From the NCBI GenBank assembly GCA_964236445.1, contig CAXSDR010000086.1, positions 1 to 16,338 of the forward strand: a DNA stretch of 16,338 nt, read 5' to 3'. The notes below the pieces were generated by a model. It saw only the letters and a program-made list of their open reading frames with translations, made no database searches and was not told where the DNA came from. The position numbers and the translations under genes were made by a program. Of this stretch, positions 13,878 through 16,338 are shown piece after piece. How positions within the stretch are numbered: the stretch's first letter is position 1; each line of letters begins with the position of its first letter. This stretch comes from CAXSDR01 sp964236445 (GTDB lineage: Bacteria; Actinomycetota; Actinomycetes; Motilibacterales; Motilibacteraceae).

Positions 13878-14774
13878 GTGCCGACGCTGACACCACGACT
13901 CGTCGTGGTGCACCGGCGCACCGAGCTGACCGAGCTGCTCGAACGCCACGGCACGCGCGGCCAGACGGAGTTCTTCCTGCGCGAGCGCGGCCGCACGCTC
14001 GCCGAGGTCCAGCAGCGTCACGACCTGCTCGCCGACGCGCTGCAGCAGGTGGCCGCTGCCGTGCCCGTCGACTGGCGTCGTGGCGACCTCGAGCGCGCCG
14101 ACCTCGACCGGTTCTCCTTCGATGAAGGCGATGTGGTCGTCGTCGTCGGCCAGGACGGTCTGGTCGCCAACACGGCGAAGTACGTCGACGGCCAGCCGGT
14201 GATCGGTGTGAACCCCGAACCCGGCGTGAACCCAGGCGTGCTCGTCCGACACACGGTCGGGTCCGAGACGACGAGTTTGATCCTTGCCGTGCCGGGTGGG
14301 AAGGCGCATACGGTGCTGTGGGCGATGGTGCGCGCGACGCTCGACGACGGGCAGACGCTCGATGCGCTCAACGAGGTGTTCGTCGGGCACCCGTCGCACC
14401 AGTCCGCTCGCTACCGCCTGCTCGCCGCCTCCGGTGAGGAACGCCAGTCGTCGTCGGGGATTCTCGTGAGCACCGGCACGGGCTCGACCGGGTGGGCCGC
14501 ATCGGTCAACCGTGAGCGCGGGGGTGGAGTCGCACTGCCGTCGCCCGAGGACCAGGTTTTGGCCTGGTTCGTCCGTGAGGCGTGGCCGTCGCCCGCCACC
14601 GGGACGAGCTGGACCAGCGGGCTGCTCACCGGCGACCAGCAGCTGGTGCTCGCGGTGGAGTCCGACGGCCTCGCGGTGTTCGGCGACGGGGTCGAGCAGG
14701 ACCGGCTCACCGCGACCTGGGGGCAGCGGGTGGCGGTCGGGTTGTCCCCGAAGCGGTTGCGCCTGGTGGTGTGA
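13878..14774 (+). CDS. NAD-kinase-fold protein (NADK/DAGK superfamily), divergent
   Basis: A 298-residue protein whose GTG start at 13878 directly follows the SPFH stop (13875-13877). It retains the NAD kinase layout: a first nucleotide-binding loop VVVVVGQDGLVANTAKY (86-102), where the classical GGDG is GQDG; a Gly/Pro-rich segment VIGVNPEPGVNPGVL; the ALNEV loop (163-167), where Asn-Glu normally contacts NAD; and the STGTGSTGWAAS stretch (198-209), matching the TPTGST motif. Length is close to normal NAD kinases. ATP- or polyphosphate-dependent NAD phosphorylation is possible but the altered first loop and extra N-terminal helix (FLRERGRTLAEVQQRHDLL) suggest a different substrate or regulatory role. 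The conserved-looking pair with SPFH is the main context clue. Confidence 0.85.
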   Translation: MPTLTPRLVVVHRRTELTELLERHGTRGQTEFFLRERGRTLAEVQQRHDLLADALQQVAAAVPVDWRRGDLERADLDRFSFDEGDVVVVVGQDGLVANTAKYVDGQPVIGVNPEPGVNPGVLVRHTVGSETTSLILAVPGGKAHTVLWAMVRATLDDGQTLDALNEVFVGHPSHQSARYRLLAASGEERQSSSGILVSTGTGSTGWAASVNRERGGGVALPSPEDQVLAWFVREAWPSPATGTSWTSGLLTGDQQLVLAVESDGLAVFGDGVEQDRLTATWGQRVAVGLSPKRLRLVV

Positions 14775-14839
14775 GCAGGATCAGCGACCGGTCAGCCGAC
14801 CCGTCCGGCCCCGTGCGCACGACGCCGGGTCGCTCGTAG

Positions 14840-14872
14840 TCGGGGCACTCTCGTCTTCGCGAAGACCCCCGA
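14840..14872 (+). terminator. Candidate hairpin downstream of the NAD-kinase-like gene
   Basis: The palindrome GTCTTCGCGAAGAC (14853-14866) is flanked by TCGGGG (14840-14845) and CCCCGA (14867-14872), which can pair to extend the stem with a 7-base bulge. It lies 66 bases past the stop of the NAD-kinase-like gene. No U-tract follows. A terminator role is inferred from position. Confidence 0.35.
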
Positions 14873-15017
14873 TCCTCGCGGGTTGACCGAGAGCCCGACG
14901 GGGTCGGTGCCGCCGCACCGCCGCCTGCGGCTGAACTGCGACGGCCAGGGTCATGGGCACCTGCACCACCCGACGCCCTGGCCCGCATGCCCCTCGCGGC
15001 CGAGTCGAACGCACGGC

Positions 15018-15040
15018 AGATCGGCCGATCTCGGCGCCGA
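15018..15040. repeat. Two adjoining perfect palindromes
   Basis: AGATCGGCCGATCT (15018-15031) shares its last base with TCGGCGCCGA (15031-15040). Both are perfect. They lie between two convergent genes, 127 bases before the HD-hydrolase stop in plus coordinates, and could form hairpins in a minus-strand transcript or bind a dimeric protein. Confidence 0.4.
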
Positions 15041-15167
15041 CAAGCTGGTGGTCGGGGCCGTCAGGGTCACGGCGCTGAGGACGAGCGTGGAGGACTTGAA
15101 GGGATAGGCCAGACCAGGACCCGGTGATGTCGCATGCCCTCGAGGAGACGGCGGCTCCCCGGTGGGT

Positions 15168-15803
15168 TCACCCGCGAATGGCCGCGAGCAGCATCAGTTC
15201 TGCACCCATGTTGGCGCGCGCGACCGACTCCCAGGCCGAGCCGATCGCGGTGCGGAAGACCTGCGGTTCGCCAAGCAGCGACTCGAGCACGGCGGCCCGA
15301 CCGACGGCGAAGTCGGCGTCGCTGACATGCGCCCACTCCTGGCGTACGCCTGCGGCATAGGCCGCGTAGCGCTCCGGCCCGGCCGCGAGAACCGCGAGGT
15401 CGGCGTCGCACAGGACCGACCCGTTGGCGTCGCCGGGCTGCGGGTCGTGGGTGGCGGTGAGGCGGACCAGCTCGGCTACCTCGTTGATGAACCCGGTGCC
15501 GAGACCGAGCCCGGCGAGCTCGGCCTCCGCGAGCTTGGCGCTCTGGTCCTCGTCGTCATCGCCGCGGCCGTAGACCGCGTCGTGGAACCAGGCAGCCATG
15601 CGCACGACGGTGAGGTCTGCAGCCTCGGCGGCCAGCTCGTCGATGTGGTCGAGCACGTCGGCCAGGTGGTGCAGGTCGTGGTAGGCCCGCTCGGGCGCGC
15701 TGTAGGCGGCGAGCAACCTGGCGCCGACCTCGGCGAGGTTGCCGACCGCGCCGGCGGACTCGGCCGTCGTCAGCCAGGCGCGGGCGAGGCGGCCGGCCGT
15801 CAT
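15168..15803 (-). CDS. HD-superfamily metal-dependent hydrolase (COG4339 type)
   Basis: A 211-residue soluble protein from ATG 15803. It matches the COG4339 predicted HD phosphohydrolases: an N-terminal helix with YHDLHHLADVLDHIDEL (41-57), whose His residues are typical for the group; the HD pair AAWFHDAVYG (70-79) with His74-Asp75; THDPQPGD (118-125), with His119 and Asp120; and LCDADLAVL (131-139), with Asp133 and Asp135. These residues form the metal site of HD hydrolases, which usually act on phosphate esters of nucleotides. The actual substrate of the COG4339 group is unknown. The length is normal. Upstream there is no clear Shine-Dalgarno. It follows the methyltransferase-like gene by 34 bases and could share its transcript. 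Confidence 0.88.
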   Translation of the reverse strand: MTAGRLARAWLTTAESAGAVGNLAEVGARLLAAYSAPERAYHDLHHLADVLDHIDELAAEAADLTVVRMAAWFHDAVYGRGDDDEDQSAKLAEAELAGLGLGTGFINEVAELVRLTATHDPQPGDANGSVLCDADLAVLAAGPERYAAYAAGVRQEWAHVSDADFAVGRAAVLESLLGEPQVFRTAIGSAWESVARANMGAELMLLAAIRG

Positions 15804-15837
15804 GGGGTCGGTCCGCGGTCGGTCCGGGTCTGCGGCG

Positions 15838-16272
15838 TCATGAGGCAGACGTTAGCGACAGTCGGAGCCCCTCGTGCGAACCTCGCTGGAAGGCGTAGGG
15901 CACCGGCCGCAGCTGCACATCGACGCCCCGGCCACGCAGCTCCGTCACGACCGTCTCCACGAGGGTGGAACGCCCGCCCGCGTAGCCGAGCAAGGGGAAC
16001 ACGCGCAGCATCTCGCGCAGCGCAGCGAGATGGCTCGACAGGTCCATGCGGTCGTCATAGCTGAACAGCAGGTTGGAGCACAGCACCAGGTCGAACTGTC
16101 GATTCACGAAGGGCAATTCAGGCAGTGCGGCACTGACATAGCGATCGGGACGGCGCTGCAGGTCCCAGCCGAACCGCCCACAGCCCGCACCTAGGACCGC
16201 GTCGTCGAGAGCGCGTACGCACACCTCGCCCGTGACGAGGAAGTCCTCGATGCGGGTGGCGGCTGCTGACAT
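15838..16272 (-). CDS. Shortened SAM-methyltransferase-like gene, possibly a pseudogene
   Basis: A 144-residue ORF from ATG 16272 (GTG 16299 is an alternative; an in-frame stop at 16333-16335 rules out a longer protein). The C-terminal part matches a class I methyltransferase group: RYVSAALPELPFVNRQFDLVLCSNLLF (residues 44-70) is the catalytic-core strand region, followed by HLAALREML and PYAFQRGS near the end. The N-terminus is short: motif I is only suggested by VLGAGCGRFGWDL (27-38) and it is followed at once by RRPDRYV, with no room for the usual helix and strand 2. A further shortfall is the direct join REMLRVFPLL, where relatives usually have more residues before the VRVFPLL stretch. 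A truncated, perhaps inactive protein is likely; only a homologue alignment can tell. Confidence 0.55.
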   Translation of the reverse strand: MSAAATRIEDFLVTGEVCVRALDDAVLGAGCGRFGWDLQRRPDRYVSAALPELPFVNRQFDLVLCSNLLFSYDDRMDLSSHLAALREMLRVFPLLGYAGGRSTLVETVVTELRGRGVDVQLRPVPYAFQRGSHEGLRLSLTSAS

Positions 16273-16338
16273 CACGCAGCCGCCTAGGAGCGGCGCCACC
16301 AGCGGAGGGGCGTGCGTGACATGGACAGGGCCCTAGTG

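Larger units (their letters stand above)
14775..15167. other. Non-coding gap between convergent genes, with palindromes
   Basis: This 393-base gap separates the NAD-kinase-like gene (plus) from the HD hydrolase (minus). Short open frames exist on both strands but show no domain pattern, no good ribosome binding site and no recognisable homology. It holds three perfect palindromes: GTCTTCGCGAAGAC at 14853, AGATCGGCCGATCT at 15018, and TCGGCGCCGA at 15031. I see no tRNA or other structured RNA. It may simply contain terminators for the two convergent genes, plus a gene remnant. Confidence 0.5.

Noticed and set aside
12831..14399. Long minus-strand ORF of 522 codons
   Set aside because: It is the antisense shadow of the SPFH and NAD-kinase-like genes; both plus-strand proteins have clear domain motifs and good starts, and the antisense product is low complexity.
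14883..15107. Short plus-strand ORF in the NADK-HD gap
   Set aside because: Begins at a rare start without RBS and has a Pro/Arg/His-rich sequence typical of non-coding high-GC DNA.
15160..15185. GGGTTCACCC as a tRNA T-loop
   Set aside because: No acceptor, anticodon or D-arm partners nearby, and it overlaps the HD hydrolase stop codon.
1..16338. CRISPR arrays, IS elements or phage genes
   Set aside because: No regularly spaced repeats, transposase motifs, terminal repeats or structural phage genes were seen.

Overview
The window is high-GC DNA with frequent GTG starts, GTGA start/stop overlaps and protein families typical of Actinomycetota (DUF4031, COG4339 HD hydrolase, a cyclic-nucleotide-binding thioredoxin-reductase-like fusion). 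I read it as chromosome of an actinobacterium, possibly Micrococcales-like; genus cannot be set from sequence alone. It opens with the 3' end of B12-dependent methionine synthase (metH). I found no rRNA, tRNA, IS element, phage gene or CRISPR array.

Layout. (1) 1-936: the metH tail converges on a small Cys/His-rich protein, which diverges from a DUF4031 gene. (2) 1020-4885, all plus strand: an isochorismatase-fold hydrolase without the catalytic Cys, translationally coupled (GTGA) to an MFS exporter; then a 33-residue ORF coupled (GTGA) to a cyclic-nucleotide-binding/glutaredoxin-like/FAD-NADPH oxidoreductase fusion that lacks the thioredoxin reductase CxxC. (3) 4910-8487: two unrecognised multi-spanning membrane proteins on the minus strand, separated by a small SAM methyltransferase, then a YozG-type XRE regulator. 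(4) 8579-12723: proteins with resistance- or detoxification-type folds: an APH-like kinase with an unusual catalytic loop, a GNAT acetyltransferase, a VOC protein, a MarR regulator and a DHA2-type MFS exporter. The MFS and MarR genes overlap and VOC follows closely, so a MarR-controlled unit is likely. Overlapping inverted repeats beside the MFS start are a good operator candidate. (5) 12873-14774: an SPFH/band-7 protein followed with no gap by a divergent NAD-kinase-fold protein. (6) 14775-16272: a non-coding gap with perfect palindromes, a COG4339-type HD hydrolase, and a shortened methyltransferase-like gene.

The leads I would follow first are the SPFH/NAD-kinase-like pair, the CxxC-less CNB-reductase with its coupled micro-ORF, and the palindromes at convergent gene ends. 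None is proved novel from sequence alone. Functions are from remembered family motifs; no search was run.
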